Shown here: one piece after another, positions 8,863 to 19,700 of the stretch | How the letters are laid out: each line of letters begins with the position of its first letter | Position numbering within the stretch: the stretch's first letter is position 1 | From: Streptomyces sp. LUP47B | GTDB lineage: Bacteria > Actinomycetota > Actinomycetes > Streptomycetales > Streptomycetaceae | DNA length: 64,000 bases | Direction of reading: 5' to 3' | Assembly: GCF_001746295.1 (NCBI RefSeq) | Contig: NZ_MJAH01000015.1 | Location: forward strand, 363,419 to 427,418 | Translations under genes and position numbers: made by a program | The notes under the pieces: generated by a model | The model's input: only the letters and a program-made list of their open reading frames with translations | Databases searched by the model: none | What the model was told of the DNA's origin: nothing

Positions 8863-10389
8863 GTGAGTACCTCCAGCCTGCCCACGCTGCCCGCCGCCCC
8901 CGTCCCCGGGCGTCCCGACGTCACCGCCCGGCTGCGGGACGCCCTGATCGGGGCCTCCTTCACTGCCGACGGGCTGCTAGAGCTGCTCGGCGCGCCCGCG
9001 TACGCGGCGCTCGCGCGCAGCGAGACCGTGCCCGCGCTCCGGGCGACCCGCGGGGACGCCCCGCTGGCGGTGCTCGTGCGCCTGTTCCTCCTGCAGCAGC
9101 CGGTGCCCCACGCGCGCGTGGCAGACGTTCTGCCCGTCGACGCGTGTCTGGAGACCGGCTGGCTGGTCCGTGTCGGCAGCGATGAGGTGGCCGCGACGGT
9201 GGACGTACGGCCGTACGGCGGGCCCGGCGGCGAAGACTGGTTCATCGTGTCGGACCTCGGTTGTGCCGTCGGCGGCGCGGGCGGCATCGGCAGCCGTGAC
9301 GAGGGTGTCGTCCTCGGGGTCGGCGGTGCCTCCACGACCCTGGCCGGCCTCACCGTCCGTACCCCCGTCGCCTCCGCCCTCGACGTCGGTACCGGCTCCG
9401 GGATCCAGGCCCTGCACGCCGTTCAGCACGCCACGCGCGTGACGGCGACCGATCTCAACCCGCGCGCGCTGCACATCACCGCGCTCACGCTGGCGCTGTC
9501 CGGGGCCCCGGCGGCCGATCTGCGGGAGGGCTCGCTGTTCGAGCCGCTCAAGCAGGACGAGACGTACGACCTGATCGTGTCGAACCCGCCCTTCGTGATC
9601 TCGCCGGGCGCGCGGCTGACGTACCGCGACGGCGGGATGGGCGGGGACGATCTGTGCCGCTCGGTCGTTCAGGGGGCGGGGGACTTGCTGAACGAGGGCG
9701 GGTTCGCGCAGTTCCTCGCCAACTGGCAGCACGTCGAGGGAGAAGACTGGCAGGACAGGCTCAGGTCGTGGGTGCCGCGCGGGTGCGACGCGTGGGTCGT
9801 GCAGCGCGAGGTGCAGGACGTCACGCAGTACGCCGAGCTGTGGCTCAGGGACGCCGGTGACCACCAGGGCGACCCGGCCGAGTACCAGGCGCTCTACGAC
9901 GCCTGGCTGGACGAGTTCGAGGCGCGCAAGGTCAGGGCCGTCGGCTTCGGCTGGATCACCCTGCGCAGGACGGGCTCCGCCGTGCCCTCGGTCACCGTGG
10001 AGGAGTGGCCGCACCCGGTCGAGCAGCCCCTCGGCGACACCGTCAGGGCGCACTTCGAACGCCTCGACTACCTGCGCGCCAACGACGACGCGGCCCTGCT
10101 GGAGGCCCACTTCAGGCTCGCGCCCGAGATCATCCAGGAGCAGGTCGGGCTGCCCGGCGCGGAGGACCCGGAGCACGTGGTGCTGCGCCAGCACCGCGGG
10201 ATGCGCCGGGCCACCAAGGTGGACACCGTCGGCGCGGGCTTCGCCGGTGTGTGCGACGGCTCGCTGAGCGCGGGCCGCATTCTCGACGCGATCGCCCAGC
10301 TCATGGGCGAGGACCCGGTCATGCTGCGCGACCGTACGCCCGCGCAGATCCGGCTGCTGGTGGAGCAGGGGTTCCTGGAGCCCGCGTGA
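8863..10389 (+). CDS. Class I SAM-dependent methyltransferase (NPPF type)
   Basis: A 508-residue protein. The N-terminal 160 residues are a separate helical domain; the Rossmann methyltransferase domain follows with ALDVGTGSGIQALHAV (SAM motif I), ATDLNPRALHITALTLAL (motif II) and LIVSNPPFVISPG (NPPF catalytic motif, used by HemK/PrmC/RlmG-like N-methyltransferases). The 200-residue C-terminus is common to actinobacterial homologues. NPPF enzymes modify planar amino groups of protein Gln, RNA or DNA bases, but the target here is unknown. GTG 8863 was chosen because upstream in-frame codons from 8794 look non-coding. Confidence 0.85.
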   Translation: MSTSSLPTLPAAPVPGRPDVTARLRDALIGASFTADGLLELLGAPAYAALARSETVPALRATRGDAPLAVLVRLFLLQQPVPHARVADVLPVDACLETGWLVRVGSDEVAATVDVRPYGGPGGEDWFIVSDLGCAVGGAGGIGSRDEGVVLGVGGASTTLAGLTVRTPVASALDVGTGSGIQALHAVQHATRVTATDLNPRALHITALTLALSGAPAADLREGSLFEPLKQDETYDLIVSNPPFVISPGARLTYRDGGMGGDDLCRSVVQGAGDLLNEGGFAQFLANWQHVEGEDWQDRLRSWVPRGCDAWVVQREVQDVTQYAELWLRDAGDHQGDPAEYQALYDAWLDEFEARKVRAVGFGWITLRRTGSAVPSVTVEEWPHPVEQPLGDTVRAHFERLDYLRANDDAALLEAHFRLAPEIIQEQVGLPGAEDPEHVVLRQHRGMRRATKVDTVGAGFAGVCDGSLSAGRILDAIAQLMGEDPVMLRDRTPAQIRLLVEQGFLEPA

Positions 10390-10581
10390 TCTGACGCCGG
10401 CCGCCACTGCTGAGGCGGGTTTGCCCTCCTGAGGCCCTTGTGTCTGCTCTGGCGGGATTGCCCCGGAAAAGGGCTCCTGTCAGTGGCAGGTGCGAAGCTA
10501 CCTTCGAGAGACAGAGCTGACGCGTTCTCGGGGGAGGCGCGCTGTCTCGGACCCGGTGCTCGGGTCTCGGGGGGAGGCGTG

Positions 10582-13038
10582 ATGGCGGGGGAGACGCCGG
10601 ATCAGGGTGAGGGCAGGACCATCAACGGCCGGTACCGGCTGCTGCGGACGCTCGGCGCGGGCGGCATGGGCCGGGTCTGGCTGGCGTACGACGAGGACTT
10701 GGCCTGCGAGGTCGCGATGAAGGAGATCGCGCTTCCGGACACGCCGATGGACGCGGGTGAAACGGCCCAGCGCATCGCCCGGGCCCGCAGCGAGGCCCGG
10801 CACGCGGCCCGGCTGCGCGGCCATCCCCATGTGGCGACGGTGCACGATGTGGTGGTCCACGAGGGACTGCCGTGGATCGTCATGGAACACGTGCCGGACG
10901 CGGTCGACCTCCAGGCGGTCGTACGGCGTTCGGGGCCGCTGTCGTCCGAGCACGTGGCCCGCATCGGCCTCGCCGTCCTCGACGCCCTCACCGCGGGGCA
11001 CCGCGTCGGCATCCTCCACAGGGATGTGAAACCGGCCAACATCCTTCTGGCGCCGGACGCTTCGGGCGACCCCTACGCGCGCGTGCTGCTCACCGACTAC
11101 GGCATCGCCCTCCAGCCCGAGTCCCGCGAGCCCCGTCTCACCGCGACCGCGGGCATCCTCGGCACCCCGGGCTATCTCGCGCCGGAGCGCGCCCGGGGCG
11201 AACCACCCACCCCCGCCGCCGACCTGTTCTCCCTGGGCGCCACGCTGTACGCCGCGGTCGAGGGCCGCGGCCCCTTCGACCGCCACGGCGAGTTCGCCAC
11301 GCTGACGGCCCTGCTGGGAGAGGACCCCACTCCGCCCGCCCGGGCCGGTGAACTCACGCCGGTGCTGCTGGGGTTGCTCGTCAAGGATCCCGTGCGCAGG
11401 TTCTCGCCGGAGACGGCGAAGCGGGGGCTGGAGCGGGTCGTGCAGGGGGTCTGGGGCGCCTCGGGTGCGGCCGGGTCGGCGTACGGCTCCTCGGCGGGAG
11501 GGTTCGGGCCGCCGGTCGGTGGCTGGGGGCCGCCGCCGGGGACTCCGCAGACACCGGGGACTCCACAGACGCCGCCCACTCCGGTGGGCGCGGCCGGTGG
11601 CGGCGGTCAGGCCGACGCGAGTCCTGCTGGAGCAGATGCGGCCGACGCGCGCCCCGGTCCTGGGGAACCTGCCACGCCGGGGGCGACACCCGGCTCGGCG
11701 CCGCCGTACAGCGCGTGGCCGCCCGCGGCAGGTCAGGCGTCGGAACCGGGCAACCCCTATGCGCAGGGGGCGGGTTCGCCTCATGCGGGCGGGGAGGGCT
11801 CGGTCGGACAACACGAGCGGGGTGAGGCTTCGGCGGGTCCGTACGCGCGTGGCGAAGCCAACGCGGGGCCGTACGCGAGCGGGGGCTCCTCGTCACCGTA
11901 CGGCGGCGGGGGTCCGGGCTCCCCCTGCGGCGGTGGAGCTTCGGCGCTGTACTCGGGCGGTGGCTCCTCGCAGCCGTACGGGAGCGGGACGCCCGCCGGA
12001 TACGGCGGCTCGGGTGCGCTCGGCAGCCCCACCGTCGCCGGCGCGCCCACCGCCTTCGGCGGACCCGTCGGTCCTGGCGGACCCGGAGGCCGGGCACCGT
12101 ACTCGTTGACCCCGCCCCCGCCCCCGCGCCCGCGCCCCGCCGCCAAGAAACGCCTCGCGCTCGTCGCTCTCGTCGTCGGTGTGCTCCTCGTCGTCGCGGG
12201 CGGTGCGTGGGGAGTCATGTCGCTGACCGGGGACGACGGCAAGAAGGACACGGCGACCAAGTCCTCGCCGAACACGAGCACGCGTTCGTCACAGGGGGCC
12301 TCGCCCACCGGGCCCTTGATGCCGTACGGCGAGGTGGTCGGGCTCGATGAGCCTTTGGAGACCGGGGACTGCGTGCAGGCGGTCTGGTCGGGGACGCCGT
12401 TCAGGTCGGCGCCGAACCTCGGGGTCGTGGACTGCGCGGACGACTGGCCGGACGGCCAGGTGGTGGCGGTCGACACGGCCGCCGACTTCGCCGATGCCAG
12501 GGCCCAGGGCGCGAAACGCTGCGCCAACCTGAGCCGAGCCGTCGTGGACGCGCTGCCGGACGCGGCCGGCTACGCCGTCGTGCCGACCGAGGAGGGCTTC
12601 GGTGCGGCGGGCAGCGGTACGGCATGTCTCGTACTCGGCCGCCATGCCGCGATCGGCGGTGAGGTGGGCCGCTTCCGGGACCTGGGCACCGACTTGTGGG
12701 TCGGTCAGATGAGCGTCGGTGACTGCTGGGTCTACCAGCAGCTCGACGACGGCTACAAGGCTCCGCTCACCGACTGCTCGAAGGCCCACACCGATCAGGT
12801 GATCGGCACGGTTCAGGCCCCGGCCGAAATGAGCTACAAGAAGGGCACCGACAACGCGACCAAGTTGTGCGGCAACAAATTCGAATCGACCTGGGCGGCC
12901 GGCCAGGAGCGTCTTGTGTACGGCTGGGTGGCCGACCAGGACGACTGGAAGAAGGGATTCAACAAGATCGTGTGCACGGTCAGCCTGACCGACAACAAGA
13001 AGTCGAGCGGGAAGATACCCCCGCTTGGCGCGGTCTGA
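10582..13038 (+). CDS. Transmembrane Ser/Thr protein kinase (PknB family)
   Basis: An 818-residue Hanks-type kinase with RBS GGGGAGG before ATG 10582 (GTG 10579 is possible). Kinase domain about 15-280: glycine loop LGAGGMGRV, catalytic Lys in VAMKEI (about 47), HRDVKPANILL (about 146), DYG in place of DFG (LTDYGIAL), and GTPGYLAPE. A 250-residue Pro/Gly/Ser/Tyr-rich linker follows, then one TM helix near 525-548 and an extracytoplasmic domain of about 270 residues. That domain has paired cysteines (GDCVQAVW, VVDCADDW, DCWVYQQL, LTDCSKAH, KLCGNKFES) arranged as two repeats, resembling septum-formation-type domains. No PASTA repeats are present, so the sensed ligand is probably not muropeptide. 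Confidence 0.9.
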   Translation: MAGETPDQGEGRTINGRYRLLRTLGAGGMGRVWLAYDEDLACEVAMKEIALPDTPMDAGETAQRIARARSEARHAARLRGHPHVATVHDVVVHEGLPWIVMEHVPDAVDLQAVVRRSGPLSSEHVARIGLAVLDALTAGHRVGILHRDVKPANILLAPDASGDPYARVLLTDYGIALQPESREPRLTATAGILGTPGYLAPERARGEPPTPAADLFSLGATLYAAVEGRGPFDRHGEFATLTALLGEDPTPPARAGELTPVLLGLLVKDPVRRFSPETAKRGLERVVQGVWGASGAAGSAYGSSAGGFGPPVGGWGPPPGTPQTPGTPQTPPTPVGAAGGGGQADASPAGADAADARPGPGEPATPGATPGSAPPYSAWPPAAGQASEPGNPYAQGAGSPHAGGEGSVGQHERGEASAGPYARGEANAGPYASGGSSSPYGGGGPGSPCGGGASALYSGGGSSQPYGSGTPAGYGGSGALGSPTVAGAPTAFGGPVGPGGPGGRAPYSLTPPPPPRPRPAAKKRLALVALVVGVLLVVAGGAWGVMSLTGDDGKKDTATKSSPNTSTRSSQGASPTGPLMPYGEVVGLDEPLETGDCVQAVWSGTPFRSAPNLGVVDCADDWPDGQVVAVDTAADFADARAQGAKRCANLSRAVVDALPDAAGYAVVPTEEGFGAAGSGTACLVLGRHAAIGGEVGRFRDLGTDLWVGQMSVGDCWVYQQLDDGYKAPLTDCSKAHTDQVIGTVQAPAEMSYKKGTDNATKLCGNKFESTWAAGQERLVYGWVADQDDWKKGFNKIVCTVSLTDNKKSSGKIPPLGAV

Positions 13039-13283
13039 ATCCGGTCGGTTTCCGCGCCGAATCCGGTCGCGCCCCCTCGGAGCAGCAGCGGGATCAGGGT
13101 AAGAACCGAACGAGAACCGGACGGCCGGAGTGGCGATCCGGCGGTCGGCCGGGGGGCCGGTCCGGGGAAGTCCGCGGTCGTGTCGGCGCGGCGTTCACCC
13201 GGGGTTCGTCTGTCCGCCGCCCGCGCGTGCCAGTCTCCATCGAAGGTGCACGCGCGGGTGGCAGAAAAGGGGCACGGGGAGCC

Positions 13284-13481
13284 ATGGAGAGCGGACCGGC
13301 GATCTTCGCGGGAATGGTGTTCGCCCTGTTCGGAGGAGGGCTGCTGGTGTGGACCGCGGCCCGGGTGCGCCATCGTGAACCCGTCGCCCATGGTGTGAGT
13401 CCCGTCGCATCCGCGACCGTCGCGACCCTCGCCGCGCTGATCACGCTGGCCCTCGCCGCATGGTGCTTCGCCCGTCTCTAG
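13284..13481 (+). CDS. Small two-helix membrane protein
   Basis: 65 residues starting at ATG 13284 behind GGGGAGCC. Two hydrophobic helices (IFAGMVFALFGGGLLVWTA and VATLAALITLALAAWCFARL) are joined by a short basic loop, RVRHREPVAHG. No family is recognised. It lies between the kinase and topA. The upstream 240 bp after the kinase stop show no other supported gene. Confidence 0.65.
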   Translation: MESGPAIFAGMVFALFGGGLLVWTAARVRHREPVAHGVSPVASATVATLAALITLALAAWCFARL

Positions 13482-13739
13482 GACGGCTCCCGGGACGCCC
13501 GCGCGAGTGGGCCGACCAGGAATGGGGAGATCAGCCTCCGGATGAGCTCGAAAAGGCCGGTGGGCGCTCGGGGCGGCAGGAATGGCGGTAGTCGGGTTAC
13601 CGTTCGAGTGGCCGTTGCGGGCTTTTCCCGTTTGACACGGGGGCGGGATGTACCGTCACACTCCGCAGCGTCAGCATGACCCGACCCCGGGAACCAAGGC
13701 CTGGGGAGACCCCAGTGTCGACCGGAGAGAAGAGCGAAG

Positions 13740-16559
13740 TTGTCCCCGACCAGCGAGACCGCAAAGGGCGGCCGCCGACTCGTCATCGTCGAGTCGCCTG
13801 CCAAGGCGAAGACGATCAAGGGCTATCTCGGCCCCGGATACGTCGTCGAGGCGAGCGTCGGGCACATCCGCGACCTCCCCAACGGCGCCGCGGAGGTGCC
13901 CGAGAAGTACACCGGCGAGGTCCGCCGGCTCGGCGTCGACGTCGAGCACGACTTCGAGCCGATCTATGTCGTCAACGCCGACAAGCGGGCCCAGGTCAAG
14001 AAGCTCAAGGAGCTGCTGAAGGACTCCGACGAGCTCTTCCTCGCCACCGATGAGGACCGCGAGGGCGAGGCGATCGCCTGGCACCTCCAGGAGGTCCTCA
14101 AGCCCAAGGTCCCGGTCAAGCGGATGGTCTTCCACGAGATCACCAAGGCCGCGATCCAGGCCGCTGTCGCCAACCCGCGCGAGCTGAACCAGAAGCTGGT
14201 CGACGCCCAGGAGACCCGCCGTATCCTCGACCGCCTCTACGGCTACGAGGTCTCGCCGGTCCTGTGGAAGAAGGTCATGCCGCGCCTGTCGGCCGGCCGT
14301 GTCCAGTCGGTCGCGACCCGGCTCGTGGTGGAGCGGGAACGCGAGCGCATCGCGTTTCGTTCTGCCGAGTACTGGGACCTGACAGGCACCTTCGCGACCG
14401 GCCGCGCGGGGGACTCCTCGGACCCGTCGTCGCTGGTCGCCCGCCTCCAGACCGTCGACGGCAGGCGGGTCGCGCAGGGCCGCGACTTCGACTCCCTGGG
14501 ACAACTGAAGAGCGCGAACACCCTCCACCTCGACGAGGCGAACGCCCGCGCCCTGGCCGCGGCCCTGGACCAGACGCGGTTCGCGGTCCGCTCGGTCGAG
14601 TCCAAGCCGTACCGCCGCTCGCCGTACGCCCCGTTCCGTACGACGACCCTCCAGCAGGAGGCCTCGCGCAAGCTCGGCTTCGGTGCGAAGGCGACCATGC
14701 AGGTGGCCCAGAAGCTGTACGAGAACGGCTTCATCACCTATATGCGTACGGACTCCACGACCCTGAGCGAGACCGCCATCACCGCGGCTCGCGCCCAGGT
14801 CACGCAGTTGTACGGCGCCGACTACCTGCCGTCGTCCCCGCGCACCTACGCCGGGAAGGTCAAGAACGCGCAGGAGGCGCACGAGGCGATCCGCCCCTCG
14901 GGTGACCGTTTCCGTACGCCCGCCGAGACCGGCCTGACCGGCGACCAGTTCAAGCTCTACGAGCTGATCTGGAAGCGCACGGTCGCCTCGCAGATGAAGG
15001 ACGCGACCGGCAACAGCGTCACCGTGAAGATCGGCGGCACCGCCGCCGACGGGCGGGACGTCGAGTTCAGCGCCTCCGGCAAGACGATCACCTTCCACGG
15101 CTTCCTCAAGGCCTACGTCGAAGGCGCCGACGACCCGAACGCCGAGCTGGACGACCGCGAGCGCAGGCTGCCCCAGGTCGCCGAGGGCGATGCCCTGAGC
15201 GCCCGGGAGATCACGGTCGACGGGCACGCCACCAAGCCCCCGGCCCGCTACACCGAGGCCAGCCTGGTCAAGGAGCTCGAGGAGCGGGAGATCGGCCGCC
15301 CGTCGACGTACGCGTCGATCATCGGCACGATCCTCGACCGCGGCTATGTCTTCAAGAAGGGCACGGCACTGGTGCCGTCCTTCCTGTCCTTCGCCGTGGT
15401 CAACCTCCTGGAGAAGCACTTCGGCAGGCTCGTCGACTACGACTTCACCGCCCGGATGGAGGACGACCTCGACCGCATCGCGGCCGGTCAGGCCCAGTCC
15501 GTGCCGTGGCTGCGGCGCTTCTACTTCGGTGAGGGCACGCCCACGGGCGGCGCGGCCGACGCGGGCAACGGCGACGGGGACCACCTCGGCGGTCTCAAGG
15601 AACTGGTCACCGACCTGGGCGCGATCGACGCGCGCGAGGTGTCGTCCTTCCCGGTCGGCAACGACATCGTGCTCAGGGTCGGCCGCTACGGCCCGTACAT
15701 CGAGCGTGGCGAGAAGGACTCCGAGAACCACCAGCGGGCGGACGTCCCCGAGGACCTGGCGCCCGACGAGCTGTCCGTGGAGCTCGCGGAGGAACTGCTC
15801 GCCAAGCCGAGCGGTGACTTCGAGCTCGGCGCCGACCCGGCCACGGGTCACCAGATCATCGCCCGCGACGGCCGCTACGGCCCGTACGTCACCGAAGTGC
15901 TCCCCGAGGGCACCCCGAAGACCGGCAAGAACGCCGTGAAGCCGCGTACGGCCTCGCTGTTCAAGTCGATGTCACTGGACACGGTGACGCTCGCCGACGC
16001 GCTCAAACTGATGTCGCTGCCGCGTGTCGTGGGCGCCGACGCCGAGGGCCAGGAGATCACCGCGCAGAACGGCCGCTACGGGCCGTATCTGAAGAAGGGC
16101 ACGGACTCGCGCTCGCTGCAGACCGAGGACCAGCTCTTCACGATCACCCTCGAAGAGGCGCTGGCGATCTACGCCCAGCCCAAGCAGCGTGGCCGGGCCG
16201 CCGCCAAGCCGCCGCTGAAGGAGCTGGGCACCGACCCGGTCAGCGAGAAGCCGGTCGTGGTCAAGGACGGCCGTTTCGGACCGTACGTGACCGACGGGGA
16301 GACCAACGCGACCCTGCGCTCCGGCGACAGCGTCGAGGAGATCACCCCGGAGCGCGGTTTCGAACTGCTCGCCGAGAAGCGGGCGAAGGCGCCCGCCAAG
16401 AAGACGGCGAAGAAGGCGCCCGCCAAGAAGGCCCCGGCCAAGAAGGTGGCGGCCGCCAAGACCGCGGCGAAGAAGACGACCACGGCCGCGAAGAAGACGA
16501 CGGCGAAGAAGACCACCGCGAAGAAGGCGACGGCTTCCAAGACGGCGTCCGAGGACTGA
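13740..16559 (+). CDS. topA: DNA topoisomerase I with lysine-repeat tail
   Basis: A 939-residue type IA topoisomerase starting at TTG 13740. The Toprim domain opens with LVIVESPAKAKTIKGYLG and contains DEDREGEAIAW; the catalytic Tyr is in FITYMRTDST (about 334). The C-terminus has several repeats of the type GRYGPYV with variations (topoisomerase C-terminal repeats) instead of Zn fingers, followed by about 65 residues of AKK/TAKK repeats. Actinobacterial TopA uses such basic tails for processivity and DNA binding. It relaxes negative supercoils. The gene ends at a bidirectional-looking hairpin. Confidence 0.97.
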   Translation: MSPTSETAKGGRRLVIVESPAKAKTIKGYLGPGYVVEASVGHIRDLPNGAAEVPEKYTGEVRRLGVDVEHDFEPIYVVNADKRAQVKKLKELLKDSDELFLATDEDREGEAIAWHLQEVLKPKVPVKRMVFHEITKAAIQAAVANPRELNQKLVDAQETRRILDRLYGYEVSPVLWKKVMPRLSAGRVQSVATRLVVERERERIAFRSAEYWDLTGTFATGRAGDSSDPSSLVARLQTVDGRRVAQGRDFDSLGQLKSANTLHLDEANARALAAALDQTRFAVRSVESKPYRRSPYAPFRTTTLQQEASRKLGFGAKATMQVAQKLYENGFITYMRTDSTTLSETAITAARAQVTQLYGADYLPSSPRTYAGKVKNAQEAHEAIRPSGDRFRTPAETGLTGDQFKLYELIWKRTVASQMKDATGNSVTVKIGGTAADGRDVEFSASGKTITFHGFLKAYVEGADDPNAELDDRERRLPQVAEGDALSAREITVDGHATKPPARYTEASLVKELEEREIGRPSTYASIIGTILDRGYVFKKGTALVPSFLSFAVVNLLEKHFGRLVDYDFTARMEDDLDRIAAGQAQSVPWLRRFYFGEGTPTGGAADAGNGDGDHLGGLKELVTDLGAIDAREVSSFPVGNDIVLRVGRYGPYIERGEKDSENHQRADVPEDLAPDELSVELAEELLAKPSGDFELGADPATGHQIIARDGRYGPYVTEVLPEGTPKTGKNAVKPRTASLFKSMSLDTVTLADALKLMSLPRVVGADAEGQEITAQNGRYGPYLKKGTDSRSLQTEDQLFTITLEEALAIYAQPKQRGRAAAKPPLKELGTDPVSEKPVVVKDGRFGPYVTDGETNATLRSGDSVEEITPERGFELLAEKRAKAPAKKTAKKAPAKKAPAKKVAAAKTAAKKTTTAAKKTTAKKTTAKKATASKTASED

Positions 16560-16619
16560 GTTCGGGTCTTCCGGCCCTCTGTCGGGTCCGGATACCTCCA
16601 CTGAGGCTTCGCAATGCGA

Positions 16620-16650
16620 ACGCCCCGGCATCACTTTGGTGTCGGGGCGT
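16620..16650 (+). terminator. topA terminator hairpin
   Basis: Near-perfect 13-bp stem (two G-T pairs) between 16620-16632 and 16638-16650, arm ACGCCCCGGCATC, loop around ACTTT, 61 bp after the topA stop. Confidence 0.75.
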
Positions 16651-16705
16651 GCGCACCTGCGGACGCGCTCCCCGGGCTGTCAGTGGCTCCCGATAGGCTG
16701 AATGC

Positions 16706-19700
16706 ATGACGCGTGCCGACCAGCCAACGGCCCTTGACCCGGCCCCCGACGACGCCCTGGTCGCGGACTCCCGCGAGCGCGCCGCCCGCGCCCTGCTGCG
16801 CAGGCCCCAGCTGAAACGCCTGTGGAGCGCCCAACTCGTCGGCGGGATCGGCGACACCCTCGCGCTTCTGGTGCTGGTGCTGCTGGCCCTTCAGGCGGCC
16901 ATCGCCCAGGGCTCGTTCGGCGGCGGCTACCGAGGCGTGGCGTTCGCAGTGGCGACCGTCTTCGGTACGCGCATCCTGGCGACGCTGCTCTTCGGCGCCG
17001 TCCTGCTCGGCCCGCTGACCTCGCTCACTTCGCACGAGGGGCCGCTCGACCGCCGGTGGACCATGGTCGGCGCGGACGGAGTCAGGCTCGCCCTGCTCAT
17101 CGTCGCGCCGCTGTGGATCGACTGGACGCCGGACAACGCCCTCGCGATGCTCCTGGTGACCGCCTTCGTGACCGGGGTCGCCGAGCGCTTCTGGACGGTG
17201 TGCCGCGAGAGCGCGGCGCCCGCCCTGCTCCCGGAACCTCCCCCGGAGGGGGCGACGGTACGGCCGCTGCCGGACCACCTGGACGCACTGCGCCGCCTGT
17301 CGCTGCGGACGACGTTCGTGGCGATCCCGCTGGCCGGTGCCGCGCTCGTCGTCGCCGGCCTGCTCAACAACCTGCTGGGCTCCGGCCTCGACTGGTTCGG
17401 CCAGCACCAGGCGGCCCTCGCGTCGTACGTCGCGGCAGGTCTGTTCGCCGCGTCCCTGTCCGTGCTGACCTTCCTGGAACTGCCCGGCACGCGCACCCCG
17501 CGCGCGCGTTCGCCGCTGGAGGGGCTGCGCCGGCCCAAGACGGGCACCGGCGTCGACAAGGGCCGTACCGGCGCGATGCCGCTGCTGGTGGCGGCCTGCG
17601 TGGCCGTCGCCGGAGCGATCGCGGCCGCCGTGGCCGTCGCCGTGCTGCACGCCAAGGACCTGGGCGGCGGCCCGGTGATGTACGGCCTGATGGTGACCGC
17701 GCTGACCGGCGGTGTCGTGGTCGGTGTCCGTATGGCGCCCAGGGTGCTGGTCTCCCTGTCGCGGCGGCGGCTGCTCGCGTTGGCGATCGCCTTCACCGGC
17801 ATCGCCCTGCTGGCCGCCGGGCTCGTCCCGGATGTCACCACCGTGCTGCTGATCGACGTGCTGGCCGGTGTCGGCGCGGGTGTGGCCGCGAACACCGGGC
17901 ACACCCTGCTCGACCAGGAGACCGAGGAGTACCGCCGGGCGCGGACCACCGAGCATCTGCACGCGGTCGTGCGGGTCGGTGTGGCGCTCGGCGCGCTCGT
18001 CGCCCCCGTGGTGGCCGCGGCGATCGGCCCGCACCGGCTGGTGAACGGCAAGTTCGTGTTCGCGCACGGCGGCGCCGCGTTCACCCTCATGCTGGTCGGC
18101 GCGCTGTTGCTGCCGGTCGCCGCGCTGGTGCTGGCCAAGGTCGACGACCGGTCCGGCGTCCCCCTGCGGCACGACCTGCGGGACGCGCTGCTCGGCGGCG
18201 ACGACCCGGTGACCGTGCCCGCCGACACGGGCTTCTTCATCGCGCTGGAGGGCGGCGACGGGGCCGGGAAGTCCACCCAGGCCGAGGCGCTCGCCGAGTG
18301 GATCCGGGCCAAGGGCCACGAGGTCGTGCTGACACGCGAGCCCGGGGCGACCCCGGTGGGCAAGCGGCTGCGGTCGATCCTGCTGGACGTGTCGAGCACC
18401 GGGCTCTCGCACCGGGCGGAGGCACTGCTGTACGCGGCGGACCGCGCGGAGCACGTGGACACCGTGGTCAGGCCCGCACTGGAGCGCGGTGCGGTGGTGA
18501 TCTCGGACCGCTACACCGACTCCTCCGTGGCCTACCAGGGCGCTGGGCGCGACCTGTCCCCGACGGAGATCGCCCGCATCAACCGCTGGGCGACGGACGG
18601 TCTGGTGCCTCATCTGACCGTCCTGCTGGACGTGTCCCCGGAGATCGCCCGCGAGCGGTTCACCGAGGCGCCGGACCGGCTGGAGTCGGAGCCGGCGGAG
18701 TTCCACGCGCGCGTGCGCTCCGGATTCCTCACGCTGGCCGCCGCCGACCCCGGGCGGTACCTGGTCGTGGACGCCGGGCAGGAGCCCGAGGCCGTCACGA
18801 CCGTCGTTCGGCATCGGCTCGACCAGATGCTGCCGCTCTCCGAGCAGGAGATCAGGGAGCAGGAGGAGGCCCGGCGCAAGGCCGAGGAGGAAGCGCGCCG
18901 CAAGGCCGAGGAAGAGGCCGCGCGCAAGGCCGAGGAGGAGCGCCTGGAGCGTGAGCGCCAGGAGCAGCTGGCCCGGCTGAAGGCCGAGGAGGAGGAGCGC
19001 AAGCGGCGCGAGCTGGAGGAGGCCCAGCGTCGCGAGGCCGAGCGGCAGGCGGAGGAGGCCCGGCTGCGGGCCGAGGAAGCGCGCAGGCGGGCCGAGGAGG
19101 AGCGGGTCCGTCTTCTCGCCGAGGAGAAGGCGCGCGCCGAGGAAGAGGCGCGGCGCAAGGCCCAGGAGGAGGCCTCCCGCAAGCGGGCCGAGGAGGAGGC
19201 GCGACTGCGTGCCGAGGCCGAGGAGCGGCGGCTGGAGAAGCAGCGCAAGGCGGAGGAGGCGTTGCTGCGGGCGGAGGAGGCCCGGCGGCTCGCCGAGTCC
19301 GCGGCCGCGGCGGCGGAGGCGGGGCCCAAGCAGGCTGCCACTCCCACTGCGGGCATGGACGCGGCGACCGTGCCCACTCCTGTGGTGACGCCGACGAACG
19401 CGTCGGGCGGGCCGGTGGACGAGACGGCTGTGCTGCCCCGGGTGCCCATGGAGAAGGACGACGAGGACGCGTCCGCGGGTGGGGCCTCCGGTGGGTCCAC
19501 CTCCGACGCCGAGGTGACGGCCGAGCTGCCGCAGCCGCCGGTGCCTCCGGGTGCGGCGGACGAGACCGCGGTGCTGCCTCCCGTCCCGCCGGGTTCCGCC
19601 GACGAGACGGCCGTGCTGCCTCCGGTGCCGGGGGAGGAGCCCTCGGATCGGGTGCCGCCGGGGTACTTCCGCGACGAGGAGCGCACGCGGGAGCTGCCGC

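Noticed and set aside
13671..15851. 726-codon minus-strand frame opposite topA
   Set aside because: Mirror of third-position GC bias in topA; no recognisable domain or ribosome site.
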